Counted from the stretch's first letter, positions 41,111 through 50,525 are shown. The stretch: 51,191 bases of DNA from an uncultured Spirochaetaceae bacterium (GCA_902802305.1 CADCLG010000011.1:1-51191), one strand, 5' to 3'. A program made the numbers and translations. Notes: generated by a model from the sequence alone, not told the origin.

Positions 41111-42661
41111 TTATTTTGCATCACCTGGCTGATTTTTTTCAGTCGTATTTTTTTCAGCAGGATTCTTATCCTGATTATCTTCGTCTTCGATTTTCATGAG
41201 TTTCTGGGCACGTGTTTTATTTGCACTAGATTTTTTTTCATTTGCAATATTAAGAACATAAGCTTCAGCCTGTGAATAGCGCCCGTTTTTGTACAAATCC
41301 AGCCCTATTCCAACCGTAGTCGCATCCTTTGATTGGAGGAACTTACAGCAAACATTTTCAAATGAAGGCTTATAATATTTTACAAGCTCTTTTCCAATTG
41401 CATATCTTAAAGTTTTGCGTTTATCGTCTTCAAGAGTTTTTTCAGCCAGTTCCAGTACTTCCTTTTCACCAGCATGACCTTCTTTAAGCAGAACTTCAAC
41501 AACTTTTGCTTTTGTATTATCACCTATTTTTTTATCTTCAAGCTGTTTGATTAAAAAATCGTTTCCTTCTTGGGTATTAAGTTTTGCAATTGAAGTGAAG
41601 CTTGCATCCTTTATAACTTTTTCGCTGTCGTTTGAAGCCCTGTAAATCAGATAAGGAACAGCTTCGGTCATTTTCATTTCTTCAACAGATTTTATTGATT
41701 CCTGTCTTACCTTCCAGTGCTCATCACGAACCCCCTGTAAAATAACAGCCTTTGCTTCTATAACATCAGGGAAATTAGACAGGCCTTTTATAACGTACTG
41801 ACGCAAATTAGGATCTGTTGCATCGTAAGCCCTAACTAAAACAGGCACAGATTTATTTACCTGCATAAGTCCAAGAGATTCAGCGGCATACATTCTTACA
41901 AAAGTGTTTTCATCATCATTTTCGAGAATATCCACTAGCTTATCCCAGGTTTCAATTGCATGCATTTTTCCGCAGGTACGCATAAGGTTCTGCCTCTGAG
42001 CATCCGTCAAATCATCGCGGTCAAGATATTCGGCCAGAAACATTGCTTCTGAAGGACCGCCGATATCACCTAAGGTTGCAATTGCATCGGTAAAATAGTT
42101 TTCATTTTCAGATTCAATTAAGGTAATTACAGCAGGAACCGCTTCCTTTGTTTTTACAGCAGAAATATATTGAAAAACAGCCTTTACAACTTCATTTCTT
42201 TCATCATAAGGGTCATTAAGGATTTCTACTGCATAATCTTCAAGACAAGGATCTTCAAGCTTTGTAAAATATTTTAAAATTTTTTCTTTAATTGATGAAG
42301 TACGGGTTACTTGAAACAAATCGTAAATATCTTCGGTAAAACGAGGATCTTCATTTTTAATAAGGTCGTCAAGCAGAGTACCTATTTCAGAAGGAATACC
42401 ATACTTTATTGTCTTGCGGTTATTTTCTTCATCAGCGTCACTTTCATCTTTTGCGGCTGCTGCTTCTGCTTTTTCTTTATCTATAGGCTTTGGACGCTTT
42501 GCAGGAGGAATCTCTGCTAGCCCGCCTTTTGAAGATTTTGTTTCTTCTTCAAGCTGCTCACTTTCACTTTCCTTGAGAGAATTCTCTGCTGATTGAGAAA
42601 AAAGTGAAAAAGACAGACTTGTGCATAAAAACAGGCAAATAATCTTCTTTCTATTTTTCAT
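41111..42661 (-). CDS. Exported HEAT-repeat protein
   Basis: A 516-aa protein with a signal peptide (KIICLFLCTSLSFSLFSQ) and a Ser-Gln cleavage region, then a charged linker of about 70 residues rich in Glu, Lys and Ala. Residues about 90-480 are a run of HEAT/armadillo-like helical pairs, with repeated patterns such as VVKAVFQYISAVKTKEAVPA, VRMYAAESLGLMQVNKSVPV and VRQESIKSVEEMKMTEAVPY. The C-terminal tail is Lys/Glu/Asn-rich. HEAT solenoids bind partners, so this is probably a periplasmic or outer-membrane-associated scaffold. No lipobox is evident. It precedes the zinc-ribbon and murI genes. Confidence 0.75.
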   Translation of the reverse strand: MKNRKKIICLFLCTSLSFSLFSQSAENSLKESESEQLEEETKSSKGGLAEIPPAKRPKPIDKEKAEAAAAKDESDADEENNRKTIKYGIPSEIGTLLDDLIKNEDPRFTEDIYDLFQVTRTSSIKEKILKYFTKLEDPCLEDYAVEILNDPYDERNEVVKAVFQYISAVKTKEAVPAVITLIESENENYFTDAIATLGDIGGPSEAMFLAEYLDRDDLTDAQRQNLMRTCGKMHAIETWDKLVDILENDDENTFVRMYAAESLGLMQVNKSVPVLVRAYDATDPNLRQYVIKGLSNFPDVIEAKAVILQGVRDEHWKVRQESIKSVEEMKMTEAVPYLIYRASNDSEKVIKDASFTSIAKLNTQEGNDFLIKQLEDKKIGDNTKAKVVEVLLKEGHAGEKEVLELAEKTLEDDKRKTLRYAIGKELVKYYKPSFENVCCKFLQSKDATTVGIGLDLYKNGRYSQAEAYVLNIANEKKSSANKTRAQKLMKIEDEDNQDKNPAEKNTTEKNQPGDAK

Positions 42662-42702
42662 AAAGGCCTTATTCTCCTATATCGTACCAATATTTCACTT
42701 AA

Positions 42703-43845
42703 TTAAACACTTTTCTTATGAAAACGTTCCAAAAAATCTTTTCTATACTGCTCAAATCTATTTTCTTCAATTGCCACTCTGATTTCTTTGAGCATATTGT
42801 TCAAAAAGTAAAGATTATGATAACTGGCAAGCATAGAACTTAAGATTTCCTGTTCCTTAAAAAGATGTCGCAGATAACTTCGGGTGTAAGTACGGCAAAC
42901 TTTACAATTACATTCCTTATCTATTGGCTCATAAGAATGAATCCATCTTTCCTGTTTTATTGAAAGCATTCCATCATGAGTAAAATATGAACCGTTTCTG
43001 GCATTACGGGTTGGAAGAACACAGTCAAACATATCAATTCCAGCCTGAACTGCATCCAAAATATATTCTGGGGTTCCAATGCCCATTACATATTTAGGTT
43101 TGTCTTCAGGAAGATACTGAACAGTATAATTCATAAATCTGGTAAACTCTTCCGGAGTTTCGCCTACACTCAAGCCGCCGATTGCAATCCCCGGAAAATC
43201 AAGGGAAGAAACAAATTCTGCACTCTGCTTACGTAAATCTTCAAAAAAGTTTCCCTGAACAATTGGAAACAAAAGACCTTCATAACCCTTCTCCTTCTGG
43301 ATTTCCCATTCTTTTTTTGCACGTAAGGTCCAATCCGAGGTAACTTTCAAGGCTTTTTCTGCGGCTTTGCGGCCTTCATCAGCGCCAGTACAAACATCTA
43401 ACTGCATTTGAATATCAGAATTAAACTTGGTCTGGGTTTGAACAACATTTTCAGGAGTAAAAAAGTGATAGCTTCCGTCAATATTGCTCTGAAAACGTAC
43501 ACCTTCATCTGTAATTTTGCGCAATTGTGAAAGTGAAAAAACCTGAAAACCGCCCGAATCTGTCAGAAAGTTACGATTCCATTTTGAAAAGCCATGTAAT
43601 CCGCCGGCTTCTTCAATTAAGTCTGCCCCCGGACGTAAATAAAGATGATAGGTATTTGCCAGAATAATTTCAAAACCAATTTCTTCCAGCCAGTCTTTTG
43701 TCATAGCTTTTACAGTGGCGTTAGTTCCTACCGGCATAAAAACAGGGGTTTGAACGTCCCCATGAGGCAGATGAAGGATACCAGTTCTGGACTTTCCATC
43801 CGTAGATTTATGCTTTATGTCAAAATATTTCAAAACTTCGCTCAT
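42703..43845 (-). CDS. tgt: tRNA-guanine transglycosylase (queuine tRNA-ribosyltransferase)
   Basis: A 380-aa enzyme that swaps guanine-34 for preQ1 in GUN-anticodon tRNAs. It has the opening GILHLPHGDVQTPVFMPVGT, FLTDSGGFQVFSL with the general-base Asp, AIGGLSVGE, the nucleophile Asp in FDCVLPTRNARNGSYF, and the zinc site CNCKVCRTYTRSYLRHL plus a downstream His. The start is ATG 43845, 6 nt after GGAG; an upstream in-frame TTG would begin inside that ribosome site. It follows lptG-like after 46 nt on the same strand. Confidence 0.96.
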   Translation of the reverse strand: MSEVLKYFDIKHKSTDGKSRTGILHLPHGDVQTPVFMPVGTNATVKAMTKDWLEEIGFEIILANTYHLYLRPGADLIEEAGGLHGFSKWNRNFLTDSGGFQVFSLSQLRKITDEGVRFQSNIDGSYHFFTPENVVQTQTKFNSDIQMQLDVCTGADEGRKAAEKALKVTSDWTLRAKKEWEIQKEKGYEGLLFPIVQGNFFEDLRKQSAEFVSSLDFPGIAIGGLSVGETPEEFTRFMNYTVQYLPEDKPKYVMGIGTPEYILDAVQAGIDMFDCVLPTRNARNGSYFTHDGMLSIKQERWIHSYEPIDKECNCKVCRTYTRSYLRHLFKEQEILSSMLASYHNLYFLNNMLKEIRVAIEENRFEQYRKDFLERFHKKSV

Positions 43846-43891
43846 TTTATACTCCAAAATTATTTATATGCTTGAATTATGTTCTGCTGAA

Positions 43892-44968
43892 CTAAGTTCT
43901 ACTGAACTTGAACAAAAGTATGGCCAAAAAAGTAAAGACAATATCAGGCATCCAGGCTCCCATAAAAGGTGTTATAACCTGTGTTTTTGCAAGAACCATT
44001 GTCACCATCTGGAAAACGTAAAACAAAACAACCGCAACAATTGAAAGCGACAAGCTTATAAGAAGAACATTTTTTCGTGTTTTACCTGTAAGTCCAACAG
44101 CAAGAAAAGCCGTAAGAAACAAAATGAAAGGAAAAGAAAACTTCTTGTAATAAACCGAAAGTGGCTCATAAAAAGGAAGTCCGGCTTTTTTCAAATGTTC
44201 AATGTATACTTTTGCATCTTTTGTATTAACGCTTTCAACATTTACAGTAGTTTTTCTAAATATTTCGTAAGATTCTGTCAGCTGGTCCGTATATTTTTTT
44301 AATACATTGGTCAATTCCAGCGAATCACCTTTGACTTCATATTGAATAGGATTCTGCAAATCCCAGACAGCAGAAGCTTCATTCCAGACTGCAATGGGAG
44401 CATAAAGAATTGCCTTTAAGTTTTTGTCATCATCTCTGAATACAAAATATACGGTTTCCAGGCGTTTTGTTGAATCCCGGTATTTTTTTGCCTTATAAAT
44501 GATTTTTGAATTATCAGAAATTACAACGATATTATCATTATTTGCATTTTCAATTTCGCCCAGCAGAGTCTTTTGCAAAAGCTCTTTTTTTCCGAGAGTT
44601 TGAACTACAAGACGGTCTTCCAGAAAAAACATTCCAAAAGAACAAAGTGCGCCAAAAGCAAGAATTGGTAAAACAAACTTAAATAGAGATACGCCCGAAG
44701 CAAATAAGGCTGTAATTTCATTTTTTGCATATAAATCACTTAAAATATAAGTTACCGAAAAAAGATAGGCAATTGGTGCGCCATACCAGATTGTTTTAGG
44801 TACATAATAATACATGATTTTAAATACATCTTTGGCAGGTGCATTCTGTTCTAGATAGCGTGAAATATTCATGAACAAATCAACTAGATTTAATATTATT
44901 GCAATAAAAACGAGAGCGCCAAAGAAAAAAGGAATTATTTTTTTTAGAATATAACCTACAAACTTCAT
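43892..44968 (-). CDS. LptF/LptG family permease (second copy)
   Basis: A 358-aa YjgP/YjgQ-family protein with three N-terminal membrane helices (IIPFFFGALVFIAIILNLVD, IWYGAPIAYLFSVTYILSDL, VLPILAFGALCSFGMFFLED), a periplasmic beta-jellyroll of about 150 residues (residues 125-265) and three C-terminal helices (FPFILFLTAFLAVGLTGKTR and two more). These proteins pair as LptF-LptG with LptB to pull lipopolysaccharide from the inner membrane. It starts 6 nt after the first copy with an AAGGA site. By analogy it would be LptG. Treponemes studied so far lack classical LPS, so the transported lipid is uncertain. Confidence 0.88.
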   Translation of the reverse strand: MKFVGYILKKIIPFFFGALVFIAIILNLVDLFMNISRYLEQNAPAKDVFKIMYYYVPKTIWYGAPIAYLFSVTYILSDLYAKNEITALFASGVSLFKFVLPILAFGALCSFGMFFLEDRLVVQTLGKKELLQKTLLGEIENANNDNIVVISDNSKIIYKAKKYRDSTKRLETVYFVFRDDDKNLKAILYAPIAVWNEASAVWDLQNPIQYEVKGDSLELTNVLKKYTDQLTESYEIFRKTTVNVESVNTKDAKVYIEHLKKAGLPFYEPLSVYYKKFSFPFILFLTAFLAVGLTGKTRKNVLLISLSLSIVAVVLFYVFQMVTMVLAKTQVITPFMGAWMPDIVFTFLAILLFKFSRT

Positions 44969-44974
44969 AGCCGT

Positions 44975-46102
44975 CTATTTCCTTATTAAACGTAAAGAGA
45001 GAATCACGGCAACAAAGGCAAGAAGAAAGTTCGGAATCCAGATACACAAGAAGGAATCCAGCTGAACTCTTGTTACTAATAGTTGTCCTGAAATCTGCAT
45101 AGCCCAATACAAAACGCAGATTATAATTCCAATAAAGAGTCCCATTGTGAGACCATTATGTTTACCAAACAAAAACGCTATAGAAAAGGCAAGAAAGGCA
45201 AAAAATATTGAACCAAAGGGAATTGCAAACTTTTTATAGTATTCCATTCGCCAGGTATTAAGGCGGATTTCATCGGTATCTTCATCTGCAATCATTTTTT
45301 TAAGTTCATTCCGCAAATCTATAAAAGTCATTTCGCGGGGATTTTTACCATAGCGCCCGGTTATTGTTGAATCAAAAATATTAAGAACTGTCTTGGCAGA
45401 TTGCATTACATCATAATTCTTTTTATTTTGAGTTTTGATTGTAGTCAGAAGAGCATTTTCCATATCAAGCTGAAGAAGAACACCTTCATTTTTTGCTCCC
45501 TGCAAAATTGAATTACCGGCTACAATTATTGTTTCTTCATTTTGCTTTTCACTGTTAAAAAAAATGATATCCGATACATTCTGTCCCTGAACATCTCCAA
45601 TTACAACTGTAGATTTTCCTATCTGTTTTACGCTGTTTGGCTCAAGTACAACTGTCGGGTTTGACTTTGTAATTTTTCTGTAAAGCTGATTGAACTTTAT
45701 TGTTCCAAGAGGAAGAAGATAGTCATTTACAAAAAATGAAACAAGAGAGATTGCGAGTCCAAGAACTAAGACTGGCACTAAAATGGAACGAAAGCTAAAA
45801 CCAGATGCCCGGAAAATTAAGATTTCGTTATCGCTGCTCATTCTTCCCAGGCACATTAAAAAGCCAACAAGAGTTGCAAAAGGTGCAGACTGGGCAATAA
45901 TTGCAGGCATACTGTAAATCATGATTTTAACTACATCAGAAAAAGGCGCGCGCTTGGAAAGCATATCTTCACCAATAAGAAGAATCTGATTTGCAAAAAA
46001 AACAACAAAGAGAAAAGCAAAGCAAATCAGAAAATAATACATGAGTTCTTTGTAAAGATATTTTTTTAAGATGTTTCTTCCAATGTCCTTTTTAAAAATC
46101 AT
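44975..46102 (-). CDS. LptF/LptG family permease (first copy)
   Basis: A 375-aa protein with the same plan as the next gene: three N-terminal membrane helices (YFLICFAFLFVVFFANQILL, IIAQSAPFATLVGFLMCLGR, SILVPVLVLGLAISLVSFFV), a beta-rich periplasmic domain at about 130-275 (SVKQIGKSTVVIGDVQGQNV), then IPFGSIFFAFLAFSIAFLFG and two further helices. SSDNEILIFRASGFS in the first cytoplasmic loop is the LptF/G coupling helix that contacts LptB. By order it would be LptF. It begins 5 nt after dut with a GGAG site 10 nt upstream. lptB is not in the window. Confidence 0.88.
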   Translation of the reverse strand: MIFKKDIGRNILKKYLYKELMYYFLICFAFLFVVFFANQILLIGEDMLSKRAPFSDVVKIMIYSMPAIIAQSAPFATLVGFLMCLGRMSSDNEILIFRASGFSFRSILVPVLVLGLAISLVSFFVNDYLLPLGTIKFNQLYRKITKSNPTVVLEPNSVKQIGKSTVVIGDVQGQNVSDIIFFNSEKQNEETIIVAGNSILQGAKNEGVLLQLDMENALLTTIKTQNKKNYDVMQSAKTVLNIFDSTITGRYGKNPREMTFIDLRNELKKMIADEDTDEIRLNTWRMEYYKKFAIPFGSIFFAFLAFSIAFLFGKHNGLTMGLFIGIIICVLYWAMQISGQLLVTRVQLDSFLCIWIPNFLLAFVAVILSLRLIRK

Positions 46103-46106
46103 TCAA

Positions 46107-46550
46107 TCAAACTCCAGTAGAACCAAATCCACCTTCTCCCCTTTGTGTCTGAGATAAGGTCTGGCTTATTTCAAAAGCTGCTTGAATTACTGGCGCTACA
46201 ATAATCTGAGCAATTCTTTCGCCATTATTTACAGTAAAAGCTTTTTCACCAAGATTAATAAGAATTACTTTTAATTCACCACGATAGTCGCTGTCAATTG
46301 TTCCAGGAGTATTAAGAACTGTTACGCCGTTTTTAGCAGCAAGTCCTGAACGCGGACGAACCTGGATTTCGTAGCCCTGAGGAATTTCAAAAAAAAGGCC
46401 GGTCGGTATTATTGCAACTTTTCCGCTTTCAATTTGGACTGATCCTTCAGGTAAATATGCACACACATCAGCCCCTGCCGCTCCAGAGGTTTTGTATTCA
46501 GGGAGGACGGTCCCCTGCTTAGAAAGAAGTTTTACATTTACATTTGACAT
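46107..46550 (-). CDS. dut: Deoxyuridine 5'-triphosphate nucleotidohydrolase
   Basis: A 147-aa trimeric dUTPase that converts dUTP to dUMP. All five motifs are present in order: AGADVCAY (motif 1), PRSGLA (motif 2), TIDSDYRGELKV (motif 3, catalytic Asp), RIAQIIVAP (motif 4) and RGEGGFGSTG (motif 5, C-terminal arm). The length is normal. A TATAAT box ends 6 nt before the ATG and begins immediately after the stop of the EAL gene; no Shine-Dalgarno is near, so a leaderless mRNA is likely. Confidence 0.96.
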   Translation of the reverse strand: MSNVNVKLLSKQGTVLPEYKTSGAAGADVCAYLPEGSVQIESGKVAIIPTGLFFEIPQGYEIQVRPRSGLAAKNGVTVLNTPGTIDSDYRGELKVILINLGEKAFTVNNGERIAQIIVAPVIQAAFEISQTLSQTQRGEGGFGSTGV

Positions 46551-46556
46551 AGTACT

Positions 46557-46562
46557 ATTATA
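46557..46562 (-). promoter_or_regulatory. Candidate leaderless -10 box for dut
   Basis: TATAAT on the - strand sits directly after the EAL gene stop codon (46563-46565) and ends 6 nt before the dut ATG. The -35 is not obvious. Confidence 0.5.
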
Positions 46563-48515
46563 CTACGCTTTACTAATAAATTCTACAAAGTCAGACTGTG
46601 GAAGAGGCGTTGAAAAATAATAGCCCTGTATATATTCGCAGGCCGGTGCATTTTTATGCTTGAGTTCATAAAAATAATCAAAAGTAGATTTGTTTTCGAC
46701 ACCTTCTACAAGGACCTTTTTATTCAAATTGTTTAGCATTTCGATTGTATCGTTTACGAGAATCTTAAGCTTTTGATTTTCAAGCTCATCAACAAAGGTT
46801 TTATCAAGCTTTACAACTTCTATTGGCAGAGAAAGAACCTTTTTTATGTTTGAATAACCTATTCCGTAATCATCCAAAGCAAAAAGAATTCCCATATTAT
46901 GCAGGGCAGAAATATTTTTTTCAACTACCTGAGGATTAAAATCAGCAAAGCCCTCGGTAATTTCAAAACGAATCTGCTGAGGCAAAACATTGTATTTATT
47001 TAAAAGGGTGGAAACACTTTCCAAAAGTCTAGATTCTATGCACTGAGAAGCAGAAATATTTATCTCAACATAATCAAGATTCAAATTTTTAAAAGCTTCA
47101 GAAGCTACAAACTGAATAACTTTTTCTAAAACAATATATCCTATATCACTTATCTGCCCGTTTCTCTCTGCAAAGGGAATAAAAGATGACGGCGAAATAT
47201 ATCCGAAAGATTCATCTTTAAGGCGGAGCAAAGCTTCGGCAGCAACATAGCGGTTTTCACGCACACCAAAAATCGGATGATAAAATATTTCAAAAGAATC
47301 TTTATTGAGGGCATTTTTAAGAATATTATCAATTTCATTTTTAATTTTAAAATCAGCGGATTGCTTAAACTCCTTTAAATAAATGACCTTCTTTGTTTTT
47401 GGCATTATATGATGATAGTTTTTTGCAAAATATAAAAGATAATCATAATCGGCTATGTCAGTCTGAGATTCAACAACACACATTCTTGGATCTACAAAGA
47501 ACTCATAATTATCAATTGAAAAGCTTTCTTTTAATATGTTTTCCAGCTCATTTGTTACTGATTGAATTTTCGATTTGTAAAGCTCGTCAACATGAATTAC
47601 AAAGAGAGAATTATCCAGATAATATGGAATTGTATGAAGCTGCTTTTTTTTGCACATTGAAGAGAACCAGTCCGCAAGAATGCGCAGAAAGTTTTCATAA
47701 TTATTATGACCTATATAAAGATTTATATTTTTATAATTTGTAATTTTTATAAAAATGTAGTAATCATTCTTTTTAAGTAAAAGATTTTTTCTTGCCCTGT
47801 TCTTAAAATAAAAAAAGCTTGCACAATTCAAACGTGAATCAATTTCTATCTCTGGTCTTTGGGTTGTAGAAGAAATAAAAAAAGAAGTAATTGCAATAAG
47901 GAACATTTGTAATTCAAGATTCTTTAAAAAGAAATTGGATATTGAAAAAACTATATTTACAAAACAAATTGATACTGCAATTTTAAATCCTGATTTTGAA
48001 ATTATTTTTTTATAGTAAATGATAATAAACATGCTCATAATTAGAATTATGAGTGTAAAAGCAGGCAAAAGTAAAACAGCAGAATAATAAACATAATTGA
48101 GATTTTCATCAATATAAAAAAGTTTATCTGTAAATATGTTTGTTATAAGATAGACTACAGGAAAAAATGTAAGTATTTCCATAATAATACGGAGGAGATA
48201 ATTCTTTCTGTAAATCTGAAGGATATCTATTGCAGAATACATATAAATAAACATAAGAGGAATTACAAAATTAAGGAAGAAGAAGGTGGCATACATAAAG
48301 ATGTACATTATCTGTCGGCTTGATTCTGAAGGCTCAATATAATTTTCAAAAATCATGCTCATTATTCGGCAGGCAACTGTAAGCAGGGAGCAGACTAGAC
48401 TACCTAAAAAAATAAGGTTTGTCGTTCCCTTATAGGTTTTTCTGAAAAAAACAGCAAAAACCATAGTTCCAATGATAGTGAATGCAGAAAAATCAAAAAA
48501 AAGATAATTATTCAT
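46563..48515 (-). CDS. 7TM protein with degenerate GGDEF and an intact EAL domain (c-di-GMP phosphodiesterase)
   Basis: A 650-aa protein. About seven transmembrane helices fill residues 1-210. Residues about 225-370 look like a worn GGDEF domain, with IPYYLDNSLFVIHV where the GGDEF strand should be, so no cyclase activity is expected. The EAL domain (about 395-650) keeps all catalytic residues: AEALLRL, EINIS, the Glu in FEITEG, DDYGIGYS (usual DDFGTGYS), VKLDK, VEGVEN and QGYYFS. It should hydrolyse c-di-GMP under control of the membrane sensor. It overlaps the upstream paralogue by ATGA, and the two share architecture throughout, indicating tandem duplication. Confidence 0.9.
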   Translation of the reverse strand: MNNYLFFDFSAFTIIGTMVFAVFFRKTYKGTTNLIFLGSLVCSLLTVACRIMSMIFENYIEPSESSRQIMYIFMYATFFFLNFVIPLMFIYMYSAIDILQIYRKNYLLRIIMEILTFFPVVYLITNIFTDKLFYIDENLNYVYYSAVLLLPAFTLIILIMSMFIIIYYKKIISKSGFKIAVSICFVNIVFSISNFFLKNLELQMFLIAITSFFISSTTQRPEIEIDSRLNCASFFYFKNRARKNLLLKKNDYYIFIKITNYKNINLYIGHNNYENFLRILADWFSSMCKKKQLHTIPYYLDNSLFVIHVDELYKSKIQSVTNELENILKESFSIDNYEFFVDPRMCVVESQTDIADYDYLLYFAKNYHHIMPKTKKVIYLKEFKQSADFKIKNEIDNILKNALNKDSFEIFYHPIFGVRENRYVAAEALLRLKDESFGYISPSSFIPFAERNGQISDIGYIVLEKVIQFVASEAFKNLNLDYVEINISASQCIESRLLESVSTLLNKYNVLPQQIRFEITEGFADFNPQVVEKNISALHNMGILFALDDYGIGYSNIKKVLSLPIEVVKLDKTFVDELENQKLKILVNDTIEMLNNLNKKVLVEGVENKSTFDYFYELKHKNAPACEYIQGYYFSTPLPQSDFVEFISKA

Positions 48516-50461
48516 AGAGACTCCACTTCTTCATTGTGAATCTTCAAAAACTCAATAAATTGCTCCTGAGGCAGCGGTTTAGAATAAAAATACCCCTGAA
48601 TATAATCACAGCCAACCGACTCAAAATAATTTTTTGCCTCCAGACTTTCTACGCCTTCAATAAGTATTTCTTTGTTTATTTTTTTGAACATACTGATTGT
48701 ACTTGCAATAACAACCTTCATATCATTATTTTGAAATTCATCTGCAAAACTCTTATCCAATTTTATGATTGAAAGTGGCAGCGACATTATCCGTTTTATA
48801 TTTGAATACCCTGAACCATAATCATCAAGAGAAAAATTTATACTCATTTCGGAAAGGCGTTTGATGTTTATATCTGACGATTCATGATTTACATTCATAG
48901 CCGTTTCAGTAATTTCCAGATTTATAAAGGCTGGATTTACCTTGTATTTTTGAAGTGCTGTATTTACCTTGCTGTAAAAATTTGTTTCAATACACTGGGC
49001 AACAGACAGATTTATTTCAATATACTGAAGGCCTAAATCATGCAGTTTATTATCAGATACAAATCTACAGACATCATCAAAAACAAATTCACCAATCTGA
49101 TGAATGGCACCGTTATTTTCGGCGGCAGGAATAAATAAACCTGGAGAAATCATTCCATACTCATCATCTTTCAAGCGGATAAGGGCTTCGGCTGTTGTAA
49201 ATTTTTTTTCCTTGAGATTATAAATAGGCTGATAATACATTTCAAAAGAATGATTTTTAATTCCTTTTGCAATGATTGAATCAAGCTTATTTCGAATTTG
49301 GAAATTTTTATTGCGGGCTTCCTTTTCGAGAAAGATTAATCTGTTATCTTCTGAAAATGATTTTTCTATATTCTGAATATAATTAATCACAGAATTATAA
49401 TCCGGTAAATCATCAGGACAACGGACATAACAAAGCTTTGTTTCTACCAGAGAATCTACACTATCATCATAAGTATAAGTATTCAAAAATTTACTGACTT
49501 CAAAAATTGTCTTTTCCCGTAATTTTGAAGTTTCATTTATGGAAAGAATCGCAATCAATCCATTCTGCAGATAATAAAGCTCTGTCCCCTGCTCTGCTAC
49601 AATTGCATTCAGTTTTTGTAAAAGAGTCCTTACATAATTCTGGATTATATCATCTTTCAGTTTGCGTATAAGCAGCTCAAAATTTGAAATTTTTATAAGA
49701 ATTATATTGACCGGATGCCTGGCCATGAAATTTAATTTAACTTCCTCGGAAAAGGCCTGAAAATTTAAGGTACCTGTAGAAATATCAACAAGCTCTTCAG
49801 GACGCTGCAAGACAAGAGAAATGATAAGCATTGGAAAAGTTGTAAAGAAAACTTCAACCAAGAGCTCGGGGTGAATCATTTGTATAAAAATCCCTATAAT
49901 TGCTATAGGATACAAGGACATAACAGTTATAAATTTAGAGCGGGAAAGTCTTTTTCTATATAATAAAGAAATTGTGATTGAATAAATCAAACTGATAAAA
50001 GCAAATGCATATAAAAAATACATGCCACCTGTTCTGGTAAAAGACAAATCATCATTTATAATGAACATTTTATGACGGAAACAATCGACTGTGATTGCAA
50101 GAACTATAGCAAAAAGAATTGTAATCCAGCTGAAAAAAAGAGCCCGTCTTTTCTTAAAGTCATACCATAAGCCACAAATTGAAATAATATAGAGAGCATA
50201 AAGGGGGGTACTTAAATTTCTTGTAGTCAAATAAATGTAATGCGTTATGCGAACAATTATTTTACCTTCTTCTGTATGCTGCAGATAATTTGGCTCAGTA
50301 AAACGAAGGATATCAAATATACCGGAAATCAAAACAAAAAGAACCATTATAAAAAATAATTTATTTGAACGTCCAGCTGTTACCTTGCGAAAAATCAGTG
50401 AAAAAATCAGAAAAAAAAGAGTAATAACAGCGCAATAATCAAAGGTTACAATTCTTGCCAT
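48512..50461 (-). CDS. 7TM protein with degenerate GGDEF and an intact EAL domain (tandem paralogue)
   Basis: A 649-aa protein with the same layout as its neighbour. There are seven membrane helices in residues 1-215 (for example ITLFFLIFSLIF, MYFLYAFAFISLIYSITISL). The degenerate GGDEF has ELYYLQNGLIAILSI at the active-site strand. The EAL domain has AEALIRLKDD, EINLS, LEITETAM, DDYGSGYSN, IKLDK, IEGVES and QGYFYSKPL, so it should be an active c-di-GMP phosphodiesterase. A TATACT box ends 7 nt before the ATG and no Shine-Dalgarno is visible. It diverges from a LytTR response regulator gene 99 nt away and is coupled by ATGA to the second EAL gene. Confidence 0.9.
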   Translation of the reverse strand: MARIVTFDYCAVITLFFLIFSLIFRKVTAGRSNKLFFIMVLFVLISGIFDILRFTEPNYLQHTEEGKIIVRITHYIYLTTRNLSTPLYALYIISICGLWYDFKKRRALFFSWITILFAIVLAITVDCFRHKMFIINDDLSFTRTGGMYFLYAFAFISLIYSITISLLYRKRLSRSKFITVMSLYPIAIIGIFIQMIHPELLVEVFFTTFPMLIISLVLQRPEELVDISTGTLNFQAFSEEVKLNFMARHPVNIILIKISNFELLIRKLKDDIIQNYVRTLLQKLNAIVAEQGTELYYLQNGLIAILSINETSKLREKTIFEVSKFLNTYTYDDSVDSLVETKLCYVRCPDDLPDYNSVINYIQNIEKSFSEDNRLIFLEKEARNKNFQIRNKLDSIIAKGIKNHSFEMYYQPIYNLKEKKFTTAEALIRLKDDEYGMISPGLFIPAAENNGAIHQIGEFVFDDVCRFVSDNKLHDLGLQYIEINLSVAQCIETNFYSKVNTALQKYKVNPAFINLEITETAMNVNHESSDINIKRLSEMSINFSLDDYGSGYSNIKRIMSLPLSIIKLDKSFADEFQNNDMKVVIASTISMFKKINKEILIEGVESLEAKNYFESVGCDYIQGYFYSKPLPQEQFIEFLKIHNEEVESL

Positions 50462-50468
50462 ATCGACC

Positions 50469-50474
50469 AGTATA
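50469..50474 (-). promoter_or_regulatory. Candidate leaderless -10 box for the first EAL gene
   Basis: TATACT on the - strand ends 7 nt before the ATG at 50461, with no Shine-Dalgarno in between. No clear -35 at 16-18 nt. Confidence 0.45.
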
Positions 50475-50525
50475 AAATGTATTAAAACTCAGCCCTGTTT
50501 AAAGTGTACATCATATATTTGTATT

